DNA from: Gaiellasilicea sp037720595
Lineage (GTDB): Bacteria; Actinomycetota; Thermoleophilia; Gaiellales; Gaiellaceae
Reading direction: 5' to 3'
Assembly: GCA_037720595.1 (NCBI GenBank)
Contig: JBBJLW010000006.1
Coordinates: 85,474 to 149,473, forward strand
Length of the DNA: 64,000 nucleotides
The notes beneath the pieces are model-generated. The model was given only the letters and a program-made list of their open reading frames with translations, searched no databases and had not been told where the DNA came from. Positions 26,267-37,000 of the stretch are shown in pieces. The stretch's first letter is position 1, and every line of letters starts with the position of its first letter. Made by a program: the position numbers and the translations under genes.

Positions 26267-26474
26267 TTTCGCGACCCGGCGACAGATCGAGAGCCTTGTT
26301 GCGGTTGTGTTCCTCGACGGTTGCTAGTGCATATTGTCGCGCGACCTCAGCTCGATCAGCAGTACTAGAAGGTTTGTCGGAGCCGCACGCAACAACTAGC
26401 AACCCAATCCCGGCAACCAGTATTAGACCTTTAGTTTCGCGAGGACCATCAGCCGCTCCGGGCCCCTGTAGCAC
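26256..26474 (-). CDS. Lipoprotein, possibly the 5' half of a broken gene
   Basis: Starting at GTG 26474 the protein has a basic n-region (PRETKG), a hydrophobic core (LILVAGIGLLVV) and a lipobox ending ACGSDKPSS, then a helical stretch (AEVARQYALATVEEHNRNKAL). It is exported and lipid-anchored. It ends early, and the next frame appears to continue it. The start is uncertain; the frame is open to 26564. Confidence 0.5.
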   Translation of the reverse strand: MLQGPGAADGPRETKGLILVAGIGLLVVACGSDKPSSTADRAEVARQYALATVEEHNRNKALDLSPGRESEI

Positions 26475-26566
26475 GTCGCAAACGAGAGCCGAGATCATTA
26501 CTGTAAGCCCGGAAGGAGGCACGGCTCTGCCAATCTGAAAGTCACCCAAATCGAAGATTCGCACTC

Positions 26567-27473
26567 TGAGCTCCCAAGCATCGACCGCTAGCGCCTGAGT
26601 GTTGGCGCGCTTCGTAGCGCCTTCGTACAGCGAGTTGTTTCCTGGCCGGCAACGCTCAGGCGACTTTCCAGTGATATGGACTGTCGAATATTAACGAGCG
26701 GTGATATAGACGGTTATTTGGCCCGAACGACCGCCTGGCGCCTGGAAGAACTGATGATTCGGACAAAACCGATCGAAGATCTTCTCGACGCTTTAGACCA
26801 GCGAAGACGCCTATTGTTTGGCGAACGATGTTCGGATCAACAATGCCTCCAGTGACCGGTACATCAATTGAAGGCCGGCTTGCTCTCTGGAAATGGCTGT
26901 GTCTCGGACGAGATAGGACGCAACCTTGGCTCTAGCCTTCGCGACTGCCTTATCGGTTTCCGTTGATGCCTCAGCCGTGGTCATGAAAGGAAATGTTCTT
27001 CTCGCACACGTGCTCGAAGCTACCAGGAGCATTCGACGACCCGACAATCGGGCATCAGAAGATTGATTCGATCAGCTCCTTGATCGTCTGGAGCTGATCC
27101 CGCCGTTGAGATCGTCCTCTGCAGCACGGAGTTTCTCCGCCATCTTCGGGTGACCCCGCGTTCGTCGGCGACGGCATCTACGTCGGCGGCAGCGACGCGC
27201 GGGGCCCGGAGTGCGGCACCGCGACCACGCTCCCGCCGATGCGCCGGCTACGACCTTTGAGGCAGCGTCCACGCATGGGCAGGTCCGTGCGACCCCAGGA
27301 CGTCTGCCACAGCGCACTGCCTTCGATCGCCTGACGCAGCTCGGGAAGGAGCGGTGCGTGGTAAGGGCACGGGCGGCTGCGAGCACTGCGGGAATAGTCA
27401 GCAGCGGTTGCTTCTCGTCGCTGGTGAATGTCGATTGACACAACTAGTCAACGTCGGCCAAGATCGTTGCGTC
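26567..27473. other. Long intergenic stretch with no well-supported gene
   Basis: About 900 bp between the lipoprotein and the patatin gene. The left part (26600-26800) has lower GC. One short frame (26811-26984) is listed separately. A minus-strand frame at 27178-27441 reads PLLPELRQAIEGSALWQTSWGR but lacks a credible start or domain. Possibly decayed genes. Confidence 0.4.
26811..26984 (-). CDS. Possible small protein
   Basis: From ATG 26984, 57 residues, helical and balanced in charge (TDKAVAKARAKVASYLVRDTAIS, then AGLQLMYRSLEALLIRTS). No Shine-Dalgarno is visible and no family is known. Included because codon composition is protein-like in an otherwise empty region. Confidence 0.25.
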   Translation of the reverse strand: MTTAEASTETDKAVAKARAKVASYLVRDTAISREQAGLQLMYRSLEALLIRTSFAKQ

Positions 27474-30400
27474 GTGAGTCCACCTGACGCTCCTCCCGGG
27501 ACGCCCGCAGGAACGCCATGGCTACAAACATGGCAACCGATCGTCGTCTGCCTTGTCGGCCTCGTGTTCGCGGGCGCGGCGATGGCGCAGATGAACGAAC
27601 TCCATGAGAGCATGCACGTCTCGGGTCGGGCCGCCGGGACCCTCGGCGACCTCAACTCCCCGCTCCGGCTCGAGCCCGACCAGGAGCGGGCGACCGGTCT
27701 CGTGGAGGTCTGGCGCGAGTACGAGTCCACCTCGCGCGAGCGCGACGGCACTGCGGCGCTGACGGCGAGCCCGCGCGAGGTCGGGAAGTGGTTCGTCCTG
27801 CTCGACTCCCTCCCGTTCGTCTTCTTCTACACGGCGGGCCTCGCGCTCTTCCTCGGCCGGGCGCGCAAGCGTTTCGACCGGTGGCTCGACCCGGCCGATC
27901 CGGACGACGCCGTCCGAATGGAGGCGAGGGCGGAAGACATCACGGGCTTGAACTACAGGAAGACGCTTTCGGCCTACCGCAAGATCGCGTACGTCGGGAT
28001 CGTTGCGGTCGTGCTCGCGGCCATCTTCGACGAGCTCGAAAACTTGACCTACTGGCGCATCCTCGTAGTTGCATTCCCCGGCGAAGGCCGCGAGGTCGAC
28101 GCCGACGCGCTCGCCGGGCGCATCGGGGAGCTGTGGGCGTTCAGCGGGCTCAAGTGGCTGTTCGCTGCCGCGGCAATTCTCACTGCGCTGGCGGTCGGCT
28201 GGGTCCTGGTCACGGAGTGGTGGTCGAGGAAGCAGGCCGGCAAGACCAGGCAGGCGCTGGACCTCGTCGCGCTGCACGTGGGTCTCGTCGTCGCCTTCGG
28301 CCTGGGCCTCGTCGGCCACGAGCAGCTCCAGGACTTGATCCATAGTTGGACCCCCGTAACGCTCGCGGCGACGTCGGTGCTCGTTCTCGCGTTTGCGCTC
28401 CTCGTCTGGTTCGTAACGCGGAGGCTCATCGCCGTCGGCACGTGGCTCCCTAACCTGACCAGGCGCCAGCGGCTGCTGGTCAAGGGACTTGTGCTTGGGA
28501 TCGTGGTTGTGGCGGCCACGATTCAGGCCTGCCTCCACTGGATCATGGGCGACTCGGAGCACCGCCCGGGCTGGGGCCTCCTCATACCGGCTGTAGTCCT
28601 CGGTTTCCTCGCGATCCTCGGCGCCCTGCTCCCGCCGCTCCGCACGGAGGAGGGAGCCTGGATCGCTCCCGGGGCCCGCGGCCGGTCCGTGTCGCTGAAG
28701 CCGAGCGAGGAACCTATCTCCCGCCTGCTCGCCGCGGCGGTGCTCGTGCTATTCGGCTTCGGCCTGGTGAGCGCGTCGTTCGGGTACGCGGTTTTCCTTC
28801 AGGACTGGACGAGCTGGGCTCTCGCACCCGCCGTCGGCGCCCTCACCGGGCTCGCGCTCTCCCGCGGGCGCCCGGCGCCTGGAGCAAACCCGAGGTTCCG
28901 GAACCTCGTCGCGGCTGAGCCGCTGGCCTGGGCGGCGCTGGGGATGGCCGTGGGTACGACGGTCGCCATCCACGACGCCGGCGAGATCGCGCCGTCGGTC
29001 CTGGTCGTCTTCGGCTTGCTTCTCGCACCGGTAGGCCTCCGCCTCTACGCGGCCCTCGCGGTGGCCAGACCTCCGGCGCGGAGGTTGCGGCGTGACCTGA
29101 TCGTCGCCGTGGGCGTTGCGCTCGCCGTCTTCTGGGGCTGGGTCGTCGCCGATCCGTGGGGAGCCGCGGACGTGGTGGGCGGCATTGGCATCCTCGTCGC
29201 CTTCCTCAGCGCGGTCGCCGCGCTCGGCACGATGCTGATCTGGCTCAACGGCGGTCTGCCCGTCCCGCGCGCGCTCGCCGCCCTCCAGCTCGCGCGCTTT
29301 CCGCTGGTCTCGTTCCTCGTCGTCTGGTTCGTCGCCGCCTCGTGGCTCGATCGGGGCGGCTATCACGACGTGCGGGTGCAGGACGATGCCGAGCAGGCCG
29401 CCGCGGGCGTCACGCCGGAGGATGCGTTCGGCTGCTGGCTCCGGCGCAACGGCCTGCCACCTGACCTGCTGAGGACCGGAGGCTGCGCGGTCGGAGAGGT
29501 GGCGGACGCGGGCCTTGGCGCGACGCCGCTCGTCTTCGTCGCCACCACCGGTGGGGGGATCAGGGCCGCGTATTGGACAGACCTGGCCCTCGACTGTGCA
29601 CTGGAGCACGAGTACGATGACGCGGACTTCGAGACAGACAAACCGTGTGCGCACGCCACACGGACCCCGACGTTCAACAGGAGCCGGACGGTCTTCGCTG
29701 CGAGCGGGGTGTCGGGCGGGAGTGTCGGGCTCGCGGCGTACGCGGCCTACCTGGCCCAGAAGGCGACGGAGCGAGACGGCGCGTGGATCCAGGATCGCAT
29801 CTCCGTCGACGGCCTCTCACCCTCCGCCGCGTGGTGGCTCTTCGTCGAGGGGCCGCGCGCGTTTCTCCGCTACGAGGGGCCGACGGATCGCGCCGAGGTG
29901 CTCGAGCGCGCGTGGGACGACGAATGGGAAGGCGGAGAACTCGGGCTAGGCCTCTTTGACCTCTGGCGCTCGCACGCCGAGGTCCCCCTGCTCCTCCTGA
30001 ACGGAACGAGCGTCGACGACGGGTGCCGATTCAACGCGTCCGTTCTCGACGCAAACATCGCGCTCGCGGACGGGGAAGCGCAGCCGAACTGCCGCTCAAT
30101 CGCGCCCTTCGACGAACCTCTGACGCCCGCGCGGCCCGCCGCCGGAGAGCAAACGCGGATCGACGCGAGATCGGCGCTCCCCGCGGCGCGCGATCTCGCC
30201 GACTTCCTGTCGGGCACCGACTGCGAGAAGAATTACGACGTCGGGCTCTCCACCGCCGGATTCCTGTCCGCCCGCTTCCCGTTCGTGAACCCGTCGGGAA
30301 GGATCGAGCAGCTCTGCCCACGCGACACAGATCGCGCCGCGGTCGCCTACGTCGTTGACGGCGGCTACCTCGACACCTCCGCGGCGTCACCCGTGATCGA

Positions 30401-30830
30401 GCTAATGGTACGACTCGAGCCGTTGATCGACAAGTGGAACGTTGCACACAGCACGGAAGGCCGATGCATCGTTCCGGTCATGATCCAGATCGACAACGGC
30501 TTCGAGGACGCCGGCCGGCCGAGGCCGGCGCGTCGTCCCGGCGAGCTTACGCTGCCGCTCACAACTGTGCTCGAATCCCGCCTCGGCCGCGCTGCCGAGG
30601 CGCGCGCCGGCGCAGCGCTCCTCTTCAACCAGCCGTTCGGACCCGCGAGCCAGCCCGACCGGTACGCGCACTTCGTGAACGAGGCGCACCCGGGGCCTGC
30701 GGCGCCGTTCGGATGGACGCAATCGCAGGCTGCGGAGGACGAGCTCGTCTCGCAGCTCGGGCGGCGAAAGAACCGTCAGGCCCTCGACGAAGTGGACGAC
30801 TGGTTCACACGCGCGCTCGCCTGCGCGTGA
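27474..30830 (+). CDS. Polytopic membrane protein fused to a patatin-like lipase domain
   Basis: About 1,118 residues from GTG 27474; the frame is open further upstream but the signal-like LQTWQPIVVCLVGLVFAGAAMA sits just after this start. The N-terminal ~640 residues hold around a dozen hydrophobic helices. The C-terminal ~470 residues show patatin hallmarks: oxyanion loop TTGGGIRAAYW, nucleophile elbow GVSGGSVG, and the Asp of DGGYLD, giving a Ser-Asp dyad. Patatins hydrolyse lipid acyl chains; here the domain would be tethered to the membrane. Patatin nucleases or phospholipases are used by several phage-defence systems, but a housekeeping lipase is equally possible. Neighbours are unrelated. 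Confidence 0.8.
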   Translation: MSPPDAPPGTPAGTPWLQTWQPIVVCLVGLVFAGAAMAQMNELHESMHVSGRAAGTLGDLNSPLRLEPDQERATGLVEVWREYESTSRERDGTAALTASPREVGKWFVLLDSLPFVFFYTAGLALFLGRARKRFDRWLDPADPDDAVRMEARAEDITGLNYRKTLSAYRKIAYVGIVAVVLAAIFDELENLTYWRILVVAFPGEGREVDADALAGRIGELWAFSGLKWLFAAAAILTALAVGWVLVTEWWSRKQAGKTRQALDLVALHVGLVVAFGLGLVGHEQLQDLIHSWTPVTLAATSVLVLAFALLVWFVTRRLIAVGTWLPNLTRRQRLLVKGLVLGIVVVAATIQACLHWIMGDSEHRPGWGLLIPAVVLGFLAILGALLPPLRTEEGAWIAPGARGRSVSLKPSEEPISRLLAAAVLVLFGFGLVSASFGYAVFLQDWTSWALAPAVGALTGLALSRGRPAPGANPRFRNLVAAEPLAWAALGMAVGTTVAIHDAGEIAPSVLVVFGLLLAPVGLRLYAALAVARPPARRLRRDLIVAVGVALAVFWGWVVADPWGAADVVGGIGILVAFLSAVAALGTMLIWLNGGLPVPRALAALQLARFPLVSFLVVWFVAASWLDRGGYHDVRVQDDAEQAAAGVTPEDAFGCWLRRNGLPPDLLRTGGCAVGEVADAGLGATPLVFVATTGGGIRAAYWTDLALDCALEHEYDDADFETDKPCAHATRTPTFNRSRTVFAASGVSGGSVGLAAYAAYLAQKATERDGAWIQDRISVDGLSPSAAWWLFVEGPRAFLRYEGPTDRAEVLERAWDDEWEGGELGLGLFDLWRSHAEVPLLLLNGTSVDDGCRFNASVLDANIALADGEAQPNCRSIAPFDEPLTPARPAAGEQTRIDARSALPAARDLADFLSGTDCEKNYDVGLSTAGFLSARFPFVNPSGRIEQLCPRDTDRAAVAYVVDGGYLDTSAASPVIELMVRLEPLIDKWNVAHSTEGRCIVPVMIQIDNGFEDAGRPRPARRPGELTLPLTTVLESRLGRAAEARAGAALLFNQPFGPASQPDRYAHFVNEAHPGPAAPFGWTQSQAAEDELVSQLGRRKNRQALDEVDDWFTRALACA

Positions 30831-31099
30831 CCCCCGCAGTGCCAGCGCCCTCCGCCACACGGTGCTCTAACAAACCGAACGAAGTCGGCGCGAACGTGCC
30901 GGAGGCCGCCCATCGGGGGCGGAAGAAGAAACGGTAGGCGGGGCGAGCTGCGCCGCGGCCGACTGCCGGACGTCGGCAGCGCGCCGAAACCGGCCTCGAG
31001 AAGGTCGCGCATCATCTCGTGCGCGCGGCGGCGGTCATGGTCGCCGAGGGTCCTTCTCGGGCAGCAGAAGGGCAACAAACGCTCGAAATCGAGACTACC
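30831..31099. other. Intergenic stretch after the patatin gene
   Basis: No gene supported. Short frames on both strands lack starts or domains. The right part merges into the gene remnant annotated from 31100. Confidence 0.35.
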
Positions 31100-31377
31100 G
31101 CAATCGTGCAGAACCAGGTGTCAGAGACGATCACCTGCGACAACTGCCACAAGCCATCGAGCTGGGTCGGCGCTCACTCGCGCTCGAAGACGCCCTACCC
31201 GACGATGTGCGTGAGCAGGCTCGGGCCGACGGGGTCTTCGACAAGGCTGCCGCCGACGCGGTCAAGGAGACGGTCCCGCTGTCAGGCGCCTCGACACCCT
31301 CGGTGGGCGATCTATCCGAGGCAGTCGCGCAGCTGCGGGCGCTCGTCGCGGAGCTTCGTTCCCAGGCAGACGCGTAG
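31100..31377 (+). pseudogene. 3' remnant of an unidentified gene
   Basis: One plus-strand frame without a start codon reads DYRNRAEPGVRDDHLRQLPQ, then IELGRRSLALEDALPDDVRE and ends SEAVAQLRALVAELRSQADA before TAG 31375-31377. Composition and helical periodicity are protein-like, and the ending is a coiled coil. It may be the tail of a phage or DNA-binding protein whose 5' part is lost. The downstream 31378-31770 is GC-rich with no supportable gene. Confidence 0.35.
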
Positions 31378-31774
31378 CCGCTTGCGCCCGCCCATTGTTC
31401 AAGCCTATCCCGGCCACGCGGCGGGGCGATCGACAGGCGCTGCGGACTGCAGCGTCAGCCGCCGCGCGTGGGCGCTCGACAGCCTCAGCTTCCGCGCTCG
31501 CCGCTGGGAGGTTGCCCGGCACTGTCGCTGGAGGCTGGAGGGGGCTGTGTTGCCACGCCTGGGCGCGGAAAGGCAGGCGCTGCGGACGCTGCTGACGACG
31601 CCACGGACGGCCTCGGCCGTGCGGCAGCCCTCAACGCGTTCCGCCGCTGATCGTCAGCGCCCCATCGGGGCTACGCGAGCGTCTCAAGAGACTAAGCGTG
31701 CGAGGCCACCCTCCTCACACGGGCGCCCGCGTCCCGCGACTCGGAAAGCGCCGCTCAGTCGATCGCGCTGAGGG

Positions 31775-31933
31775 CTACGTGTCCCGCTTGGGCTTTTTCA
31801 GAGTCTTGATCCCCGGCTTCGTCGGATTCACCACCGGCGGCGTCGCAGGCGACGGGTTCACGGACTCGCGGCCAGGTGGAGGCTCGCTCCTGGGCCCGGG
31901 TTTTGTCGGATTGGGAACCGGCCGCTCATTCAA
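31775..31933 (-). CDS. Proline-rich small ORF coupled to a membrane protein
   Basis: A 52-residue ORF from TTG 31933, overlapping the TGA of the upstream gene (TTGA). It is proline-rich, with the six-residue unit NPTKPG appearing twice, and ends in basic KTLKKPKRDT. It could be a separate small protein, or the C-terminal tail of the upstream protein if a frameshift occurs. Confidence 0.3.
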   Translation of the reverse strand: MNERPVPNPTKPGPRSEPPPGRESVNPSPATPPVVNPTKPGIKTLKKPKRDT

Positions 31934-32439
31934 AACGGATTCACCTCCGCTAAGTCGAGAATCCAGGCGATAGTCTCGATCCCGAGCAGGAGACAACCTG
32001 CTTGGAAGCACCAGAATAGGTTCTGGAGTCGAGGCGCGTTCGCGTCGTAGTTCTCCTCGTGAAAGATCGCGAGGTGACCCTTTGCCTCCGCTTCGGAAAC
32101 GTCCCACTGCGTGATCGTGCTTGCGCTCAAGTTGAATCGCCAGTCTCTGTACGGCCAGAGGATCGCCATCGTCGCCACCACCACGCCCAGAAACGCCGCA
32201 ATCGCAATCCATCCCAGCGCTCCGATGTCCGCGCGGATGACCAAAGCTTCCTTGATCGTCGGCTTGGCGAGAACCTGCCCGCCGAGAAACGAGGTGACAA
32301 GGGAGGCAACCGCTAGGAGCGTTCCGGCACGCGCCCTGAGACCGTCGAGCGTCTTCGCTTGGTCATCGAGAGCTCTCTTCGCCTCGTCGTATGCGATTAG
32401 AGCACTTTGAGACACGCGCGGAGTCTGGCGCAGCGTCAC
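31930..32439 (-). CDS. Small membrane protein with two hydrophobic hairpin regions
   Basis: A 169-residue protein from GTG/ATG-type start 32439. It begins with a helical cytoplasmic segment (YDEAKRALDDQAKTLDGLRAR), then a hydrophobic stretch AGTLLAVASLVTSFLGG, a second WIAIAAFLGVVVATMAI, a soluble loop with WPYRDWRFNLSA, and a C-terminal hydrophobic GCLLLGIETIAWIL. The helix-then-membrane layout resembles SLATT or cyclic-nucleotide effector membrane proteins, but no characteristic motif is decisive. Confidence 0.55.
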   Translation of the reverse strand: MTLRQTPRVSQSALIAYDEAKRALDDQAKTLDGLRARAGTLLAVASLVTSFLGGQVLAKPTIKEALVIRADIGALGWIAIAAFLGVVVATMAILWPYRDWRFNLSASTITQWDVSEAEAKGHLAIFHEENYDANAPRLQNLFWCFQAGCLLLGIETIAWILDLAEVNPF

Positions 32440-32699
32440 ATAGAACTCAAGTCGACCGACGCCGCATGGCCCGCCTGGACTCGAACGCCCCTGCTAAGGG
32501 GCAACTTCTTGGCCGCTATGGTTGCACCGGTGAGGGCAGGCCATGCGGTTACGTGGTCGCGTCCGGCACGCTTGGCGGCGTATGGACGAGCTCGGAATTC
32601 AGAGATCGCAACCTCGGCCTCAGCCGCGGTTCCCGTTGACGGACGGTCTCGAGCGCCCGCTCGCGCATCGCGTGACGTCGCGCCCCGCGCGAGGCAGCA

Positions 32700-34070
32700 T
32701 TACCCGGGCGCAGTCACGCTTTCGCAGTCTGCCGCGACGAGATCGACTGGATCAGCGGTAACGGTGTCGTTGCCGGCACCGCACGTTACTTCGTCGCGCA
32801 TACCGTCTCGCGTATCGATTCGGTCGCTCCCTGGGCCGCCATCCACGCGGTCGAGACCCGCGCCTGGAGTGATGATGTCCGCGCCCTCGAAGGCAAGAAC
32901 AAGATCGACTGCGGAGCTCCCTTGAAGGACGTCAGCGGCCGTCGTCCCGCGAACCGTGCAGTTGTCGATCACTTTCCGCAGAGTGGCACCGCTGCTCGAA
33001 ACCGTGAATATTCCTTGGGCGGAGCCGCACTTCTTACGTGCGAAGACAATGAGCTCCCCGGTCGGACGCCAGTCGCTTTGCCAGCCGTATCCGATTCGGA
33101 CAACCCGCTGTTGCATGACGCTTGCGCGAAAGAGCTGCTGGATCCCGTTCGCCGTCACAGGCCCTTTTTCCAGAATCAGTCGGAGTCCGTCCGGGGCCCA
33201 CGCACCGAATCGCCCCTCGAATCTACGCTGCCGCCCGCCGGACTGCCACGTGATTGTCCGTCCTGCTGCTCCTGCATAAGCAAGACGACCACCGCGCGGC
33301 GCCCAGACAAGCGGCGCACGGCCCGGCCCAAGCGTTCGAATCCTCTTAGCTGAGAGCGTGACGAGTTTGACCGATGGCGCCCCGCGTTGGTCCACGTAAG
33401 CGAGGCTGCGGCCGTCGGGCGACCACGTTGGCGTTGAAGCGGCTCCTGCGCCGGTGAGCCGCGTAACCGAACCGCTACTCACATCGGCGAGAAAGATCGC
33501 GGCATCCAGCTGGCCCGCGGTTCGCGAATTCACTTGGCGCACGAAAGCGATCGTCCGGCCGGCCGGCGACCACTGTGGCGAGTTTCCAAACGCGATCCTC
33601 CTTACCGGAGAGCCGTCGCGCTGGGCTACGACGATCGTTTCGAGGCCGGAACTGTCAGTCTGCTGGACGGCGAGAGCACGGCCGTCAGGCGCCCAGGAAA
33701 AGGGCCCGCCTCGAGTGAGAGCGCTCGGCGGTTGCCCAACAGTTGCTACGAGCACCGAGCGCCCTTCCTCGGCTTGATAGGCGATCGCATCGGAGCGTGG
33801 CGACCATACGAAGCCACTCCCGGGCCCGACCCGTGTCAGCCCGCTGCCATTAGCTCCTGCCACCCAGACCTCACGGCCTTGAGCGCCGACCCGGACGAAG
33901 GCGAAGCGCTTCCCGTCAGGCGACCAATGGGGGGACGCATCCGGATACTTCGTGCCCGATGAAGCGCTCAGAGCCCCGCCCGCACCGCCGCCCCAACCGC
34001 TCCCGACAACCATCGCAGCCACGCCGAGGAGAGCGCCAGCCCTAAACCAAGGATGGTTACGGTGACTCAC
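32700..34070 (-). CDS. Secreted TolB-like beta-propeller with C-terminal RTX-like segment
   Basis: A 456-residue protein. GTG 34070 overlaps the upstream stop as GTGA. A signal segment (FRAGALLGVAAMVVGSGWGGG) is followed by repeated WD40-like PD40 blades: SPHWSPDGKRFAFVR, FVWSPRSDAIAYQ, SPQWSPAGRTIAFVR, TPTWSPDGRSLAYVD. The last ~80 residues change to GTTAADVLQGSS...GADIITPGAGLDRVDGGPGSDRIDTRDG, nonapeptide-like and probably calcium-binding. The protein is exported and paired with the DNRLRE surface protein; a scaffolding or binding role is likely. Confidence 0.8.
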   Translation of the reverse strand: MSHRNHPWFRAGALLGVAAMVVGSGWGGGAGGALSASSGTKYPDASPHWSPDGKRFAFVRVGAQGREVWVAGANGSGLTRVGPGSGFVWSPRSDAIAYQAEEGRSVLVATVGQPPSALTRGGPFSWAPDGRALAVQQTDSSGLETIVVAQRDGSPVRRIAFGNSPQWSPAGRTIAFVRQVNSRTAGQLDAAIFLADVSSGSVTRLTGAGAASTPTWSPDGRSLAYVDQRGAPSVKLVTLSAKRIRTLGPGRAPLVWAPRGGRLAYAGAAGRTITWQSGGRQRRFEGRFGAWAPDGLRLILEKGPVTANGIQQLFRASVMQQRVVRIGYGWQSDWRPTGELIVFARKKCGSAQGIFTVSSSGATLRKVIDNCTVRGTTAADVLQGSSAVDLVLAFEGADIITPGAGLDRVDGGPGSDRIDTRDGMRDEVTCGAGNDTVTADPVDLVAADCESVTAPG

Positions 34071-37000
34071 TTGAAAGTCAGGTCCGCGGGATAGCCGTCA
34101 TTGAGATCGAAAGTGGCGAACCAGCCGAAGCTCTCACCCTGCGACCCGTAGGCGCGGTAGAGCGTCTCGCAGTCGTACGCCCCTGAACCCGCTTCCCAGC
34201 CATGGAACATCGTCGCCGAGCTCGGCTTGTAGGAGTCGGGATTGACTTTGAAATTGTTGGCATCACGCACGGTCACGCGGTTCTTCCGGCCCGCGATCTC
34301 CCAACGGCGGACGCCCGTAGCCTTCGGGGACGCGCCATTGCAGCTCCAGGCTCTTCCTCCTCCCAGGGAGTCGGATGCTCGCGCCGCAGCGCGACCTTTT
34401 GACCGCACCGCCCAGGCATCCAAACCTCCCCCGTCGGTGAGTCCGGATGCCATGTTCCCGCTCTGCCAGGGCGGCGAGAGCTTCGAATTTCCGCCTATGT
34501 TCCCGGCGATAATGTCCGAGCTTCGATATGCGCGGGAGACGACGCTGAGACATGCGTTCTCGGTGCTATCGAGCGCGCAGCGACCATTCGGCGATGGGCG
34601 CTGGTGCTGGTAATCCCAACGCACACGAGTTCGACCGGTCTCGCGCGTGTGCTCTGTTTGAACGACGACGGCGTTCCTGACGACAGCTCCCTGGAAGCCG
34701 CGCACGAAAGAACCACCTTGTCGGTTGAAAAGAGCGACACGAGGGAACTCGCCGGCCAGATAGGGTGGGCCGCTTCTTTCCGGGCCATCCTTGCCGGTGA
34801 TACTGGTGACGAATTTTGGCTCGGCGACAAACGGGGTTCCGTTGGCATCAGGCTTGGCGTAGGTGGTGACCGAAGTCCAGAGCTTCACGATCTCACGAGA
34901 GAACCGCCAGCGGTACTTGACCAGAAACAGACCGCGACCATCCTTGCCGTACCCGGTGCTCTCGACGCCACGTCCCTCTCGGAACCAGACATCGATATCC
35001 ATTCGCCCGACCGCCCCCAGAGTTCCCTTCGTTCCGCTCACCCAAGTGGACGTTGGACAGTTAGCGAAGTTGGTCTGCGTGCAGTTTTCGATCTTGACGT
35101 CATAGACGCCGCCTTCCTTCGCGGTGGGGTGAGGCGTCGAACCGCACTTCTGCCCCTCGATCGCCTGACCTCGCTTAACTCCTGACCAGTCGTTCTGATC
35201 GGCGCGAAGATTGAAGGTCGGTCCTCCCGAGCCGCGCATGTGGTGAACACCGAAAATCCCTAGTCCGCCGGCGTCAGCGATATGCCGCTCGACGTTCGTG
35301 CCAACCGTGTATCGCGAAGGCTGGTAACCATCGATGAGACGGGTGTTGTAGCGCGTAACTGGCTGACCCGTTACCACTGGCTTGAAGTGGCGGTCGTCGA
35401 AGGTCGAGATGTATCCGGGTCCGACTGTTCTGGCTGCTCCCGGATCCCCGGCGGTCGGGCCGATGCACTTCCAAAGGATCGTCCAGGCGCCATCGTCGTT
35501 CAGGAAAGTGATCCCGTCCTGGTTCGTCCAGAAGTCCACCGGCTCGGTGTAGGGTGCGCCAGCGGCCTGGAGCGACTGCAGGCCAATGACTCCGTCCGGG
35601 TGATGCACGGCACTGGAATCGTCAATGGGGGTTACATATCCAGATGGGCTCGCCCCATCCGTGCCTGCTTCATACCCTGCGCCATCCTCTGCTGCGGCGA
35701 GGGCGTATGTGACTGCAAGGCGTGGTCTAAGAACGGGCTGCGTGTTGTTATCCGAAGCGTAGCTCGTGATGTGGGTGCTCGATCCGCCGGCGTCGTCGGC
35801 GACGAGGATGAGACCATAGTTCGCGCGCGTTCCGTTGCGCCAACTCGCGACCAAGCCGGTGACGTCGAAGCTGTCCCATCGACCCGGCGCTCCGTCGGTG
35901 CGAGATAGCGAACCCCATTGATCAGCATCGAAATCACCGCCTGCACCGCTCCACGCGGCTGTGCCGGTCGCTTGATTCCACGTTGCTCCTGCCCCAGCAC
36001 ACCCGGCGTCTGACCTTGAGCTCGCACCTTCATCCCAGGCTGCGTTCAGGGGACGAACGTCGATCATCTCGTCTCCTGGAGCAGCGGCGGCATCCCAAAG
36101 GGACATCTCGGCGTCGAGGACCTCGGCGCCGGATGGCACAAACGAAAGGTCAAACTGCATGAGGCCCCTTTCGCGAAGACTGGCAGCGGTGCCGACCCGA
36201 AGATCCGAGTCCGCCCCAGCGTTCTTGCAGGCTCTCATCGCGTCCGAGGAGTCGCTCGAGATCGAGGTCGCCTTGCCATCCGCGGCCGTCGGCTGAACGA
36301 TCTTCGTGACCTGCCCCTCAAGCGGCAAGCTGACGATTTGTTCATTGGACGCTATGGAGTTCGTGACGACGCGGTAGCTCTGGGTGGTTTCGGGCTCGCC
36401 TGTCGTGTCGGTATAGGTCGTAGTTGCCTGGTTTGTGATCGTGGCGAGTAGCGTCGAGGACGACGGAGTGAATCCTGCGGTGAAGGACCGATGCACCTCG
36501 TACTTCGCGAATGCGCCGGCACCGCCAAAGGGCGACCACTTCAGCACGGCTCCCGTCGCATTCACCACCAGAGGCGTCTCGAGCTCAACGGCCGGCGCTC
36601 CCGTGTAGGTGACTTCGAGCTTCGGCCGTTGTGACTCGTCGAGGTTCGTCCCGACGTAAGTGCGACCCGCAATCACTGGTCCACTTGCGCCCAGCGGCTC
36701 AGTGGCTCGCTTGAGTAGGAAGCCGTTGTTCGCTCCTCCCGAGCCGAACCAACCGTCGACGATGTTCGTGACGTCCCAGTTGAGCCACTGCGGAGCGGCG
36801 CCCGATGGCAGCGTTGTAGAGACCTTCTTCGTTGGATCGGTGTCGTAGCTCATGTTGCGGGCAAGCGTGGTCAGCGTGGTGGCATTTCCTTCAGACCATG
36901 GCACGGTCATTCGATGAACGTCGATCTGATGGGAAGTGGCTGGGCACGCGCCTCCTGCTGCGTTCGTGTAGACGCACTCGCCTATGAAGTAAGCATCTAG

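Noticed and set aside
31019..31771. A 250-codon plus-strand ORF
   Set aside because: The translation is Ser/Arg-rich and not protein-like; a different frame within it carries the better gene remnant.
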